This document shows, one piece after another, positions 12,101 to 22,698 of a stretch of 64,000 bases of DNA; position 1 is the first letter of the stretch; every line of letters begins with the position of its first letter. The stretch is from Oryzias latipes (lineage: Eukaryota > Chordata > Actinopteri > Beloniformes > Adrianichthyidae). The position numbers were made by a program, and so were the translations under genes. The stretch spans positions 11,220,586 through 11,284,585 of the forward strand of contig NC_019860.2 in assembly GCF_002234675.1 (NCBI RefSeq), written 5' to 3'. The notes below the pieces were generated by a model. The model was not told the origin of the DNA. It searched no databases and worked only from the letters and a program-made list of their open reading frames with translations.

Positions 12101-13440
12101 ACTTCTTGTTGCAGTTGCAATACTGTTAGCCGCAGTAACTATGGCAACAGTTGCACAAAGAGCTGCAGGAGATTAGCCCTGACAACACAGCATCTCATTG
12201 GCACCTTTCTCCCTCTTTGATCAAAATAAAACTCAATCCAACACACACGAATGCATTAGCGCCCCATAGACTTCATGCATTCTCTCTCTCTCACCTTTAA
12301 AGCAGTGCATGTTAGCCTTGTTTGCCCAGCCTTTCTTGATAATTATGTCTGCTGCGTCTGTGTGGACTTTGTGAGAGTAAATCTCAGCAATAACTGGAGG
12401 AAAATGCAAGTTCAGACTCAGAGTCCTCCCACTCTGTGTGTTTCCCCCTCCCTCATCCCTCCACAATAAAAGCCCACCCCTTCATTCCCACTTTCCAATT
12501 CTGATTCTGCAAAGCTGTCAGACACGTTCAGAACAGTTTAAACATATAACTGGGTCCGATTGCTGCACCATGATCATTTTTGGGAATGGCTTCCAGTAGC
12601 TTTGGCTTAATGTGACCATTACTGTGGGGGCACTTCACTAAGTCTTCATCTTCTGAGCAAATTTCTCTTGGTGTGGTGGAGAGGATTTTACTCAGTGGTT
12701 GGTTTAAATCTTAACAGATAATTTTCTACATTTATGTTGTGGAAAGTAAAGGCTCTAATCTCGACTGTTGAAACAGTCCTGAAGCAGATCGCCCAGGAGG
12801 TAAGTGATGATCAAACTGAGCCACATCTAAGCCATTCTGCCGAACACAAAATTTGAAATAACCTTTGAAATAATAAGCTCTCTGATTGGGCACTTTTTTT
12901 TGTTGGATAGACAAATAAAAAAAGCCTGACCTGGAATTTCCACCAAATGATTAAAAACTAATGATCTCTAAAAGGGAGTAGCTGAATGGCAATGAATAAT
13001 AATTGCCAAAACACTTGAGTATGAAGAGAAAAAGCGTTATAAATATATAACACCACAATACATCTACTTTCAACTCTTTATTAAATTTAATTAAAGGTTG
13101 AGCTCAATGTTTTTAGGATGTAACACGTTAAGTTTTTATTTTATGACAAAAATGTAAAGATTTTAGTTAAATTTAAATTACATTTAATAAAATAAAATCC
13201 CAATTGGTCTCCTCCTATGTTTGCAAAATCAATTGATATAAATGGCAATATTATTTTGATGATAATATCAAATTCCATTCAAAATATTTAACGATAATGG
13301 GTGCTGTGCTTTTATTTTATACTTTAAAAAAAAAACGTTCAATTATCTTTCAAATATGGCTGCTGGGCCTGCTCTATTTTTATTTAAACTTACAATAGTA
13401 ATGTTATAATGATAGCATTAACTTTCCATAACAAAATCTA
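9177..13440. other. AT-rich spacer, no recognised gene
   Basis: Very A-rich DNA with repeated near-copies of phrases such as AAAAACTATTAGGAAG(C/A)TGCACAG(C/A)AA and GACCAAATATTAATGA between 10700 and 11700. This suggests an old, internally duplicated, non-coding repeat. From 11850 to 12540 the base composition becomes more even, but I find no exon with both splice sites. Confidence 0.5.
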
Positions 13441-13529
13441 CAAAAACGGACATTCTTAATGATATCTTTCTCCGTTTTCTCCAGTACCCGAGCATAGGAT
13501 GAGGGACTCAAAACAAAGCTCGGTTTACG

Positions 13530-13774
13530 TCTCGCGATAACTGTTTGCACAGGAATTCCTCCGGAAGGTTCTGATTGGTCACTCCTCTGATACGAAAAAG
13601 CTGATTGGGTGCACGGAAGGTAAACACGGAAGAGTACATTTGCCTCTGGCAGGACGAGTAGAGCGGTTCAAGTATTTTGATTTTTAAAAGCTTTAAATTG
13701 CACTGCATATCTATATCTGTATCTGTATATTACTTCCCTCCCAGCTTAAGAGCTTTAACACAACTTCCGGAAGT
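13530..13774. promoter_or_regulatory. Probable promoter of the CHAMP1-like gene
   Basis: TCTCGCGATA at 13530-13539 resembles the TCTCGCGAGA core-promoter element of housekeeping genes. ACTTCCGGAAGT at 13763-13774 is a perfect 12-bp palindrome containing two overlapping ETS (CCGGAAGT) sites. Both stand in a locally CpG-containing stretch within 1 kb upstream of the first coding exon at 14445. A 5' UTR exon probably starts here. No TATA box is evident. Confidence 0.45.
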
Positions 13775-13864
13775 CACGGTTCAGGCGTGTGTGTTAAAAA
13801 AAGAAAAGCAAAAGGCTATTGTATTCTTTATTGTTATGCTAGCTCAAGTTTAAGGCTCCATCAG

Positions 13865-14075
13865 GGTTCACCGACCCAGTTCGTCGTGGGCTACCGCCCT
13901 GCTTGTTTTGCAGCTACACAGCTTCAGTAGACTCTGATCAGCTGGCCTGAAGCAGCCCAGTTTCTGACTGACTGAACACACCTGATCCAGGTGAGCAGCA
14001 ATTATTGAAGCAGGGTTAGGCGTTAGCTTAAAAAAAACAGGACGGTAGCCCACGAGGAACAGGGTTGGCTACTAG
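13865..14075. mobile_element. Hairpin MITE
   Basis: GTTCGTCGTGGGCTACCGCCCTG near the left edge is the inverted complement, with two mismatches, of CAGGACGGTAGCCCACGAGGAAC near the right edge. The arms extend further imperfectly. The interior is non-coding. It probably sits in the first intron or 5' leader of the CHAMP1-like gene. Confidence 0.55.
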
Positions 14076-14446
14076 GTTTCCGTTAAATCGTTTTTCACTC
14101 TCTGTGGTCGGATTTAAGCTTTCAGGCGTTTAAAGATGCGCCACAAAGTCAGTTTTCCCCAATTCAGCTTTGATTTAAATATCAGATCTAATGTTTAATA
14201 TGAGTGAATAGCTTAGTAATATGAAAAAGTGCCCATTTGCCCACCAAAATAGTTTATTAATAGGCATTTAGGATTTGTGGTAATGGAAATCGTGAAAACA
14301 AATTAAATATCATGTTTCATAAGCTTCAAACACCAAGCTTTATTTTTCATATATGAATAGCAGCTGTTTTTGTTTATTTATTTAAAAAGTTAGATTCTAG
14401 AAGAAAGTAGACTGTTAGAAACTAGATGTTTTTTTTCTTTTCAGAC

Positions 14447-16487
14447 ATGCCTGTCATCATGCAGACACAAGGTGAGGTGGGAGGCGGGGTTGTGGGTCAC
14501 CTCCAGTGCCCCCACTGTGGCAGTTTTTCAAAAAGCCACGCCCACCTGCTATCGCACCTGGCTGCCTCCCACCCCACCCACCTGGATGACACAGCTGTGG
14601 GTCGCCTCGGCAACATCCTCATGTACCAGAGCGGGGTGCGGCTCTTCCACTGCTCCATCTGCTTCTTCAATTGCCGCGACTTCACCAAACTGTACAAGCA
14701 CATCATCACCAAACACTGCATGGACAGGAGGGAGGAGGTAGGCGGAGGGAAAGGTGGGGACGACGGGAGCGAAAAGGGTGAAGAAGAGGAGGGCAAAAAA
14801 GACACACTTAAAAGAAAGAGAAGCAGTGAAGGGGAGGAGGAAGGGGAGGATGATAGGAGGGAAAAGGGTGAAGAAGAGGAGGGCAAAAAAGACACACTTA
14901 AAAGAAAGAGAAGCAGTAAGGATGATGGGAATGAAAAAGTTAAAGAAGAGGAGGGATCTAAAGACGCTCTAAAAAAGAAGAGAGGCGGTGAAGGGGAGAT
15001 GGAGGAAGGTGGGGATGATGGGAGTGAAAAGGGTGAAGAAGAGGAGGGATCTAAAGATGCTCTCAAAAAAAAGAGAAGTGGTGAAGGGGAGGTGGAGGAA
15101 GGTGGGGATGATGGGAATGAAAAGGATGAAGAAGAGGAGGGATCTAAAGACGCTCTCAAAAAAAAGAGAAGTGGTGAAGGGGAGGTGGAGGAAGGTGGGG
15201 ATGATGGGAGTGAAAAGGATGAAGAAGAGGAGGGATCTAAAGACGCTCTCAAAAAAAAGAGAAGTGGTGAAGGGGAGATGGAGGAAGGTGGGGATGATGG
15301 GAGTGAAAAGGGTGAAGAAGAGGAAGGATCTAAAGATGCTCTCAAAAAAAAGAGAAGTGGTGAAGGGGAGGTGGAGGAAGGTGGGGATGATGGGAGTGAA
15401 AAGGGTGAAGAAGAGGAAGGATCTAAAGATGCTCTCAAAAAAAAGAGAAGTGGTGAAGGGGAGGTGGAGGAAGGTGGGGATGATGGGAGTGAAAAGGGTG
15501 AAGAAGAGGAAGGATCTAAAGATGCTCTCAAAAAAAAGAGAAGCAGTGAAGGGGAGGAGGAAGAAGGTGCAGTGCCAGAGTCGGTGACCATTAAGCAAGA
15601 AGACGAAGGGGAGAAAAGCGAGCTGATGGAGGTCAGCGGATACCGCTGCCTGATCTGCAATTGGAGTCACAGGCAGAAGTCTGTCGCCATCAGTCACATG
15701 GTGCGCAAGCACAACATCCCCAAAGCCTACGCCAACCGGGGCATCAAGCGGGACGCGGCCACAACCAGCCACATGCAGGAAGGCGGGGCCGAGGAGGACG
15801 AGGGAGCCGGGCTGAGTGGGGAGATGCTGAAGGAGGAGATGAAGGCGACGGCAAAGGTGATCCGCTTCACGTCCAGTCGCTTTGTGTGCCTTATCTGCGG
15901 CTGGAAGACCAAACTCAAAGGTACTCTAGCGAGGAGTGGCACAAAACAGTTGATCAAAACTATTACTATAAACTATCAAAACTATTATTTTTTTAATTAA
16001 ACATTTCGCTGTCTGCCACTGAAGGCTTTGCCATCAGCCATGTCCTGCGTAGCCACGAGGTGGAGCGTCCGTACTCCTGCAAGGAGTGTGGGCGGAGCTT
16101 CTTTCTGCCCAGCCGCCTGCAGAAGCACGTGGGGCAGGCGCACCGGCCGGGCCGCTACGCCTGCCCCTTTTGCTGGTTCCGCTCGGAGTTCCTGGGCGGA
16201 TTCAAGAGGCACTGCAGCCGCTGCAACGCCCGGGAGCTGAGATGGCCGTTTCCTACAGGTGCATTAGATGAAAGCTAAAGCACATCAAAATTATGCTTTG
16301 AAACAGTTACTATTATTTATTTATTTTTTTAATTTCAGAGGAGGGCGGGGAGGTCAGGGGAGCTGGAGGTGAGGAGGAGGACAATGACGAAGAAGAGGAG
16401 GAGAAGAAAGAGACCCGAGCCGCCAGGAGGCAGTGGAGCTCTAGGAAGGAGATGGAGGAGCCAGATGATGAAGATGACGACGACTAA
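14447..16487 (+). CDS. champ1: CHAMP1-like zinc-finger protein
   Basis: Three coding exons, 14447-15920, 16025-16258 and 16339-16487, join in phase to 618 aa. The ATG lies two bases after a TTTTCAG acceptor, so a 5' UTR exon is upstream. The N-terminus has two CHAMP1-type fingers: CPHC..HLAASHP, then the hallmark MYQSGVRLFHCSICFF and HIITKHC. The C-terminus has CLICNW..HMVRKHN, CLICGW split by intron 1 (..ISHVLRSHE), CKECGRSFFL..H and CPFCWFRSEFLGGFKRHC, matching the order in mammalian CHAMP1, a spindle-attachment and heterochromatin protein. The middle is different: nine acidic/basic repeats in place of the S/P-rich region. The tail is acidic. Human CHAMP1 is, to my knowledge, intronless in its coding part, so the two introns are notable. 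A fish paralogue is the main alternative to orthology. Confidence 0.65.
14756..15568 (+). repeat. 93-bp coding minisatellite in CHAMP1-like exon
   Basis: Nine tandem copies of a unit of about 93 bp (31 codons) lie in frame; the second copy is shorter. The core is DDGSEKGEEEEGSKDALKKK followed by RSGEGEVEEGG. The later copies are nearly identical, so they expanded or were homogenised recently. Because the period is a multiple of three, other frames on both strands also stay open, producing long spurious ORFs. Confidence 0.9.
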
Positions 16488-16800
16488 CTAAACTGCCTTC
16501 TAGATTTCTGATAAATTTTAACTTTTAGTCTGCTTTTAGAGTGAAAAACACAATTATGTCTCTAGATATGAAATCAGAACTTCTCTTTTTAGCTTAACTT
16601 TTTTATTGAAGTCATTTTAGAGGAACCACGTAGCATCAAAGACTTTTTTGTGTAAAAATATCAGCTTAGTGGTGAGTTAAACCCAGAGTCACATGACTCT
16701 GACTCTTTAATCAAGTCAATACAGCGAGTCATCCTGCTGCTGAAACCTGAAAAAATCCTATTCAGTGACACACTGAGCCTGTTTTTAACAAAATAATAAC

Positions 16801-16806
16801 AATAAA
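16801..16806 (+). other. Poly(A) signal of CHAMP1-like gene
   Basis: AATAAA about 315 bases after the stop codon. It is the first canonical signal I see downstream of the gene and fits a short 3' UTR. The convergent fbxo3 gene ends at 17509. Confidence 0.4.
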
Positions 16807-17508
16807 GCCAGAAATACCAGACATAACCAGAAACACCGCAAACTCCTCCATATGATCACAACCCCTCCGTCCCCCGTGCATATATTATGAGTCCTTAAAC
16901 AATTTTCCTAAAAAAAAAGAAAAGTTAATGTACTGGCAAGTCCTTGGCATGTCCAGCAGGGGGCGAAATACACCTCATCATCTCAAGCAAAAAACAAAAC
17001 ATTTCACCATTTAAGCTTCCTTTTTGGTGAACATTGCACACTTCCTTTAAAATCTGTAGACTCCTGCAAGCTCATCTTAGCGATTTTTATAATAAATTGT
17101 TTTTAACGAAAAAATGTTTGTGTGAATAAATCAAGAAATGCCTCCAAAATACTACTTTTGAAGTGTGTCCAAAAGCTTCTTTCGCTGTGTCAAACGGGGA
17201 ACCAGACTTTGGCTTTTGTTTGTTTGTTTGAAGGAAATTCTATTGGGAATAGTTCTTGCTTGTTTCTTTGAAATATTTGCTGGGCAAGCAGACTTTTTGC
17301 TTCTGTAACAGAAAAGGAATCGTTTTTTTTCCATAGAAAACAGCAGGTCTTGTCTTCAGCAAACCTCTTTCTTCGCTGCTGGTTAAATTCCTCGCTTGTC
17401 AGACTGACTCAAAAAAAACAACCAGAAAAGGTATTTTCTGTTAGTGACTCCACCCAGAATTCTCTGCTGCTCATTCGTCAAGCCACAGACTGACGACCCA
17501 AGTGGTGC

Positions 17509-20500
17509 TCAAATGTGTCGGGGGCACCACGCCCCCTCCAAAACAGCCATGTTCATTTCTCTCATCCTGCTGAAGTCGCCTCCGTCGTCGTCGTCGTCTC
17601 TGTCGTCATCGTCCCCGTCGTTGCCTCTGTCCCGGTGATCGGTGTTGCAGAACTCCCCGTCGTTGTCCTGGTTGAAGGTAGAAATTAAGTTGTTTGACTG
17701 CTTCTGCAGCAGAAAAACAAACAAAATATACGACGAAGTATTTCCTTTTTTCAACATCTGACTGAGGATTTAAAAAAAATGCATCTTTTACCGTCCTGGT
17801 CTCTGGCTCTCTGTACGTGGGGCAGACCATGTGGAAGCGGGGGATGGCCACCTGAAAAACCTCCTCCTTATTGGCTGAAAGAGAAAAAAACGGGAGCGGC
17901 TGAGGAAGGCGGTGTCGACTGCTGAGTTGACAGCTGCAGGTGGGCGGAGCCTCACCCAGCCTGTGAAAGGTGTAGTGACCCTCCATGTACTCCGACGGCG
18001 TCGAGAAGGTGGTGCAGCTGGCGTATTCGTGCACCTTCCCCGGCGTCATGACCGGGAACTCACCTGCAAACAACACAGCTACTCAGCAGCTGGTTTCAGC
18101 CGTGCGGACAACTTTCGGCGCCGCGGCGACCTACCGACCACGCCTGGGCCCTGAACTTCCTCCACGTTTCCATCTGAGGTTGTGATTTTCCAGTACCGAC
18201 TGTCCAGCTGGCAGGCAGCTTCACGCGAGGCACTGCTGGACATTTCTATTCTAAAAGCGGAGGCTCCTCACTACCAGAACGATCACAACAAGACATCTGC
18301 ATTTGGGGGGCGAATGACGGTACCTGATGCGGTAAGTGAAGAAAAAGTGCGGCGGATGGACGGATGACAGCTCCGGCAGGAAGGATGTAGAGACAGAGAC
18401 GGTGATGTCACCAGTGGTTGCCACGCAGCCTTTCTCGTGCACGTACCTGGAAGAAGAGGGGATGGAAGCTGTGAGAGTCTGATATCGTTCAGGTGAGGTT
18501 GGGCGGCGAATCGCTTGTTTTACCTGAAGATCTGGTCTTTGATAATCGGATATTCTCCTGTGACCACGTTGTTCACGTATGTGGTGAACCACTCCAGGAA
18601 ACTAGACCCTGAAATGAAATGCTGAGTTACTGCAGCCTTTGTTTTTGTTTTTTTTAAAAACAAGGACTAGAATTAGCAAAAGAATCAAGTCCAGGTATAA
18701 CTGGGAATGTTTTGAAAACCGATGTTTCAGACCTGTGATAAACATGTCAATGGCTGCTGGATCCTGAGCGGTCTGATCCTGGAGATAGAAATCTAAATTT
18801 AAAAAGCGTTGGCATTTTTACTGCTTTATTCGGAGAGAACAGGAAGTGCACCAACGGGGCAGGGATAGAAGCTCTCGCCCATCCGGCGACCCTCGATGGG
18901 GTCCAGGGTCATGTACTGGCTGAGGCCCGTGTGGAAGCAGAAGGTGAGCGGCAGGCAGCGCCTCATGCCTTTCCTCTGCTGGAAGCCCCCAGCGGCCGTC
19001 TCCACGTCCAACAGGACCTCCGAGCGGTAATGGTTGGACAGCGACATGCTCCCCATGAGCCTGGTGACAAAAGGCAGGGAGGTCACAAGGAGCGGAGTCC
19101 ACCTCGGCGTAGCACTCCAGATACCGACCCTGGAATCACCAGCTTCTGGCCGTTGTGGATGCGGTACGAGCAGCGGTAGTCATCTGGAAGCTTGCAGCCA
19201 ATCTGGGTTTCAATGTCGTTCAGCTCCGCCTCTGTGGTGCCCTCTACCAAAAAAAAAGACAGAACAGTTTCAAAGAGGGCTAAAGAATCGACGATGGAAT
19301 ACATTTGAGATCAATAAAAAACAAAAAGGAGTAAACATGTTTAAAATTGATTACAAAATGAGCCAAAGTGTGATTTAACCTTTAAAGACCCACTCTGATG
19401 AAAATGGTTTTTAACATGTGGCATTTTTCTCATTGACAGAGGAAATTTATAAAGAAAATGAAGCTTAAAATTGCATTTCTGAAGGCAGCTGTTTCATTAC
19501 TAAGATTGGTGCTATTTTGGGCAATGTTAGATTAGAAATGAAGTAAATTCAAGAAGATTTTTTTTCCTAAAAGCACACATTATGGAAGATTTCTTCACAT
19601 TTAATGGTTAAGTTGGAGAAATCAACCACCTATAGACTGTGTCAGAATGCCCTCACTACTTCATAGCCCTCAAAAGACCACATAGTTCTGGACTTCCTCT
19701 GGGTTTTAAGGTCATTTGGACACATGCTCACAACTGTGTTTTGATTAAATACGGCAATTGTGCCGTCACCCATTTCCCTAAAGTAAAAACCTGATAAATA
19801 TTTAAATTTTACAAAGACTATTTATGAATCCACTATGTTGCAATGATGAGAACCTGGATGTTTAAATAGATTTTAATGACAAATCATCCAAACGTAATGC
19901 ATTATGGTCAATAATTGTCAATGTAGTCAGAATCGATGCACACTACTTTTTTTACAGAGACTTTTAGGGGATTTCCAGGGCCCTGGATTTTGGAATTGTA
20001 GATTAAAACACCACATAAAAACGGCTAATAAAGTGCCCTAAGTGGAAAACACCCCATTGTTCCTCAGGCGTCAAAGTTCTCCCCTTCCTTCTACAACCTC
20101 TGCATTGCATTATGTCAACACTGTTCTGTAACTCGTATTTGTGCGATTAAAGCCTGGGTCGTTTGTTCTTGCAGTACCACCTTTGAGCGATGCGATCATG
20201 CGGGGGCACCGCTGCTGCAGGAAGCTCTTGAGCTGCTCCCAGGCTTTCCTCAGCACCGCGTAGTGCTGGATGTAACGGCCCAGGTCGGAGTAGTACCGCT
20301 TGAACAGGCAGTACCAGGAGAGGCCACTCTGGAGGCGGTCAGCACTGAAAGTAAAACGAGACGGCTTAGCGCTGGTGTTGAGCCGGAGCCGGGTTTGGGC
20401 TAGCGCACTGCCGGGAGGGAACTCACTCTGTCAGCAGCCAGTGTTGGCAGCACAGAGACTTCCACAGCAGGTTGTGCTTGGAGAGCTCGTTCAGCCTCCG

Positions 20501-21711
20501 GTTAACAAAGCTGCAGCTGTAAACACACCAGCAAAAAAACACAACACACATACACAATTTTACTCTGTGCATGACTCGCCTTAAACACAGGTAAACTACA
20601 GCTTTCAAAAAATACCTTAAAGACCCACTTCAATCATATTTTGATCTATTGTAAAAGCCTTCCCAGAGGTCTTTTAATTATGATTATGCTGCAATCATCC
20701 ATCTGTACAGTTTTGACCCAGATGAGCTCAGATGAGGAAAACAAAGACGTAGACGGATCTATTTGTCTGCCAGTGCATGAATCTGAATGGAGAGGAGCGG
20801 GGAGATTTTGCCCCACCCAGCGTACAAATAAGATCTTTTTCAAACAGCATTTTTTGTCTGCTTCAGATTCACAACGATTTGCATAAAGAAATGCTCAGAA
20901 ATGTAATTGTAATGTCAATTTTCTTTATACGTGTCGTCCGTCATAAACATGTTAAAAAAAAAACAATTTTCATTGGAGTGGGTCTTTAAGTAGAACATAA
21001 AATCTTCATTACAGTAAAGTAAAATACACAATAAAATTCAGTTTAAATATTTTTCCAGGTCATTTCAGCACTGATCTTTAAAAAGCATAATTTTGTGTAG
21101 TTATTAATCATGCAGTATATTTGTGAAAACTATTCAAACTTTACATTCAGTCATGTGACACAAACTGTTGTTTACTGTCACTTAAATGTTGCTGGTTATT
21201 ATTATTATTACTCTAATTTACAGAAATGTTTACGAATTGAAAACAGTACTTGTTAACAAACAGTAAACAACCTGCCAGCAGCTGTTAGCACGTAACTAGC
21301 TACAAGGAAATATATTTATCGAGATAAGGTATACTATTTATAAAGTTTTTCTTTTTAAATTTGCTATTTTAGTTCCACAATGCCCGCACATTCAACCCTG
21401 TTATTAGTTCACATTCGTAATTTATGAAAACAAGTGCAAAATGCGTTGTTTTTAACCATCTAAAATAGAAAACACAACATAACAGCTATGCTAATAAGCT
21501 ATGGAGCTGCTGCCTCACGGCGGCGGTACTTTGTTGACGTCTCTGTTTTGCAGCTAGAAGAAAGCGGTTGTTTACAGCCGTTCTGTTTTGTGTGTCGGAG
21601 AATTCGGTTGCATACATACTGGACCAGGTCTCTATAGCTCAGGTAAGTAAATATGTGCAGAAGTGGGTCTGAAGGAAGCTGGTCCATTTCAAACTCCGAG
21701 GAAGCTGCCAT
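17509..21711 (-). CDS. fbxo3: F-box only protein 3
   Basis: Substrate receptor of an SCF-type E3 ubiquitin ligase. Coding exons, all phase-checked: 21711-21620, 20516-20427, 20344-20181, 19243-19129, 19060-18856, 18778-18733, 18608-18524, 18446-18324, 18250-18135, 18063-17956, 17874-17792 and 17703-17509. They give 473 aa; human FBXO3 is 471. In order: an F-box ([19 protein letters not shown], then [18 protein letters not shown]), a SUKH/Smi1-Knr4 domain ([41 protein letters not shown]) and an ApaG domain ([36 protein letters not shown]). The C-terminus is acidic as expected, but Asp-rich. The last exon may instead use an in-frame acceptor about 36 bp further in. The start is the only ATG before the F-box. 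The gene converges on the CHAMP1-like gene. Confidence 0.95.
19381..19495. mobile_element. TTAAAGACCCACT-family fragment, copy b
   Basis: One end only: TTTAAAGACCCACTCTGATG, then GTGGCATTTTTCTCATTGA and AAATTGCATTTCTGA as in the copy at 8582. It lies in fbxo3 intron 3. Confidence 0.55.
20616..20990. mobile_element. TTAAAGACCCACT-family element, complete copy c
   Basis: Both ends are present: CTTAAAGACCCACTTCAATCA at the left, and ATTGGAGTGGGTCTTTAAG at the right, its inverted complement with few changes. Length 375 bp, in fbxo3 intron 1. No ORF of its own is credible. It is the best reference copy of this family in the window. Confidence 0.7.
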
Positions 21712-21814
21712 TGTTAGCCGTAGCCTCACTTCTTCTTAGAGGTAGCTTTTAATGGACAACCATGGGTGACGTGAACACTGCCACCTAGCGTTGGAAAGAA
21801 GCTATTCATAAAAA

Positions 21815-21877
<63 letters not shown>

Positions 21878-21879
21878 TG
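21815..21879. repeat. (TG)n(TA)n(CA)n microsatellite
   Basis: A pure dinucleotide run, TG then about 20 TA units then CA, just upstream of fbxo3. It is self-complementary and would form a hairpin. Confidence 0.9.
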
Positions 21880-22202
21880 ATAGGAACCATAATAACATAA
21901 AGTGTTGACACTCCCTTTCAGCGCTTTTAGTGTAAAATTTTGTAGAGATAGGTGGAATGGGACTTGTGACTGTAAAACACCGTGGGCCTTAAACCAGGCA
22001 GAAAAGGGTAGAAAAGATTATTTTTAAAAAGAAGTATTCTTGTAAATGCCGCATATCATTTTACCAAGCACTGACCTGTGTTTTATGTTTACAACAGACT
22101 TTTGTTTTATTGGGACCAATAAAAACAGCACAACAACAACCTTTACCCTTTAGATTCTGACTATCAGCAAATTAAACTGAAGGAACTGAAAACCTTTTTC
22201 AG

Positions 22203-22274
22203 ATAAGCAAGAGCAGACTGGATGAAAACAAGCATGAACTGAAGACCAAGCGGAGACTCGAGCATTTCAAGAAG
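22203..22274 (+). other. Orphan exon-like segment
   Basis: A 72-nt open segment follows CCTTTTTCAG and ends at a GTAAAG donor. In frame it reads ISKSRLDENK then HELKTKRRLEHFKK, a charged, helix-like sequence. It is too short to assign. It could be an upstream exon of the NLR gene, of another transcript, or a relic. Confidence 0.2.
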
Positions 22275-22539
22275 GTAAAGGAGATCAAACTGTGCTGTCA
22301 CATTTAGGTTAAAACGAAGTTGTCTATAGAGTTACAAAAGCTTTCATTTATTATTTATTCTGTAACGGTTGCTTTTGCTGTGGATTTTTACTTTATTATT
22401 TTGTTTAAATTTAAATTACTTTGTCATAGAGTATCTATAATAATGTTTTATAATGTTATTTATATATTATGTTGTTCTGAAGGTCACTTTATCCTCTATG
22501 AAGGCCACTTTCTTTGCTGTTTGTATTTCTGAATGTCTT

Positions 22540-22698
22540 ATTTGCTGCTGAAGATAAGAGAATTTCCCCATTGTGGGATGAATAAAGTGTATCTAATCTA
22601 ATCTAATCTAATCTAATCTAATCTAATCTAATCTAATCTAATCTAATCTAATCTAATCTAATCTAATCTAATCTAATCTAATCTAATCTAATCTAATC
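22540..22698 (+). repeat. Retroposon 3' tail with (ATCTA)n
   Basis: The sequence GAATTTCCCCATTGTGGGAT, then GAATAAAGTGT, runs straight into about 21 copies of the pentanucleotide ATCTA/AATCT (22591-22698). This is the usual layout of fish non-LTR retroposon 3' tails, where the microsatellite is the priming tail. The body of the element is not recognisable upstream. Confidence 0.6.

Noticed and set aside
14497-15772. Long antisense and alternative-frame ORFs (387, 267 and 199 codons) over the CHAMP1-like exon
   Set aside because: They result from a 93-bp in-frame repeat that contains no stop in several frames. The products are low-complexity Ser/Pro/Phe or Lys/Met runs, and the zinc fingers lie in the frame that was called.
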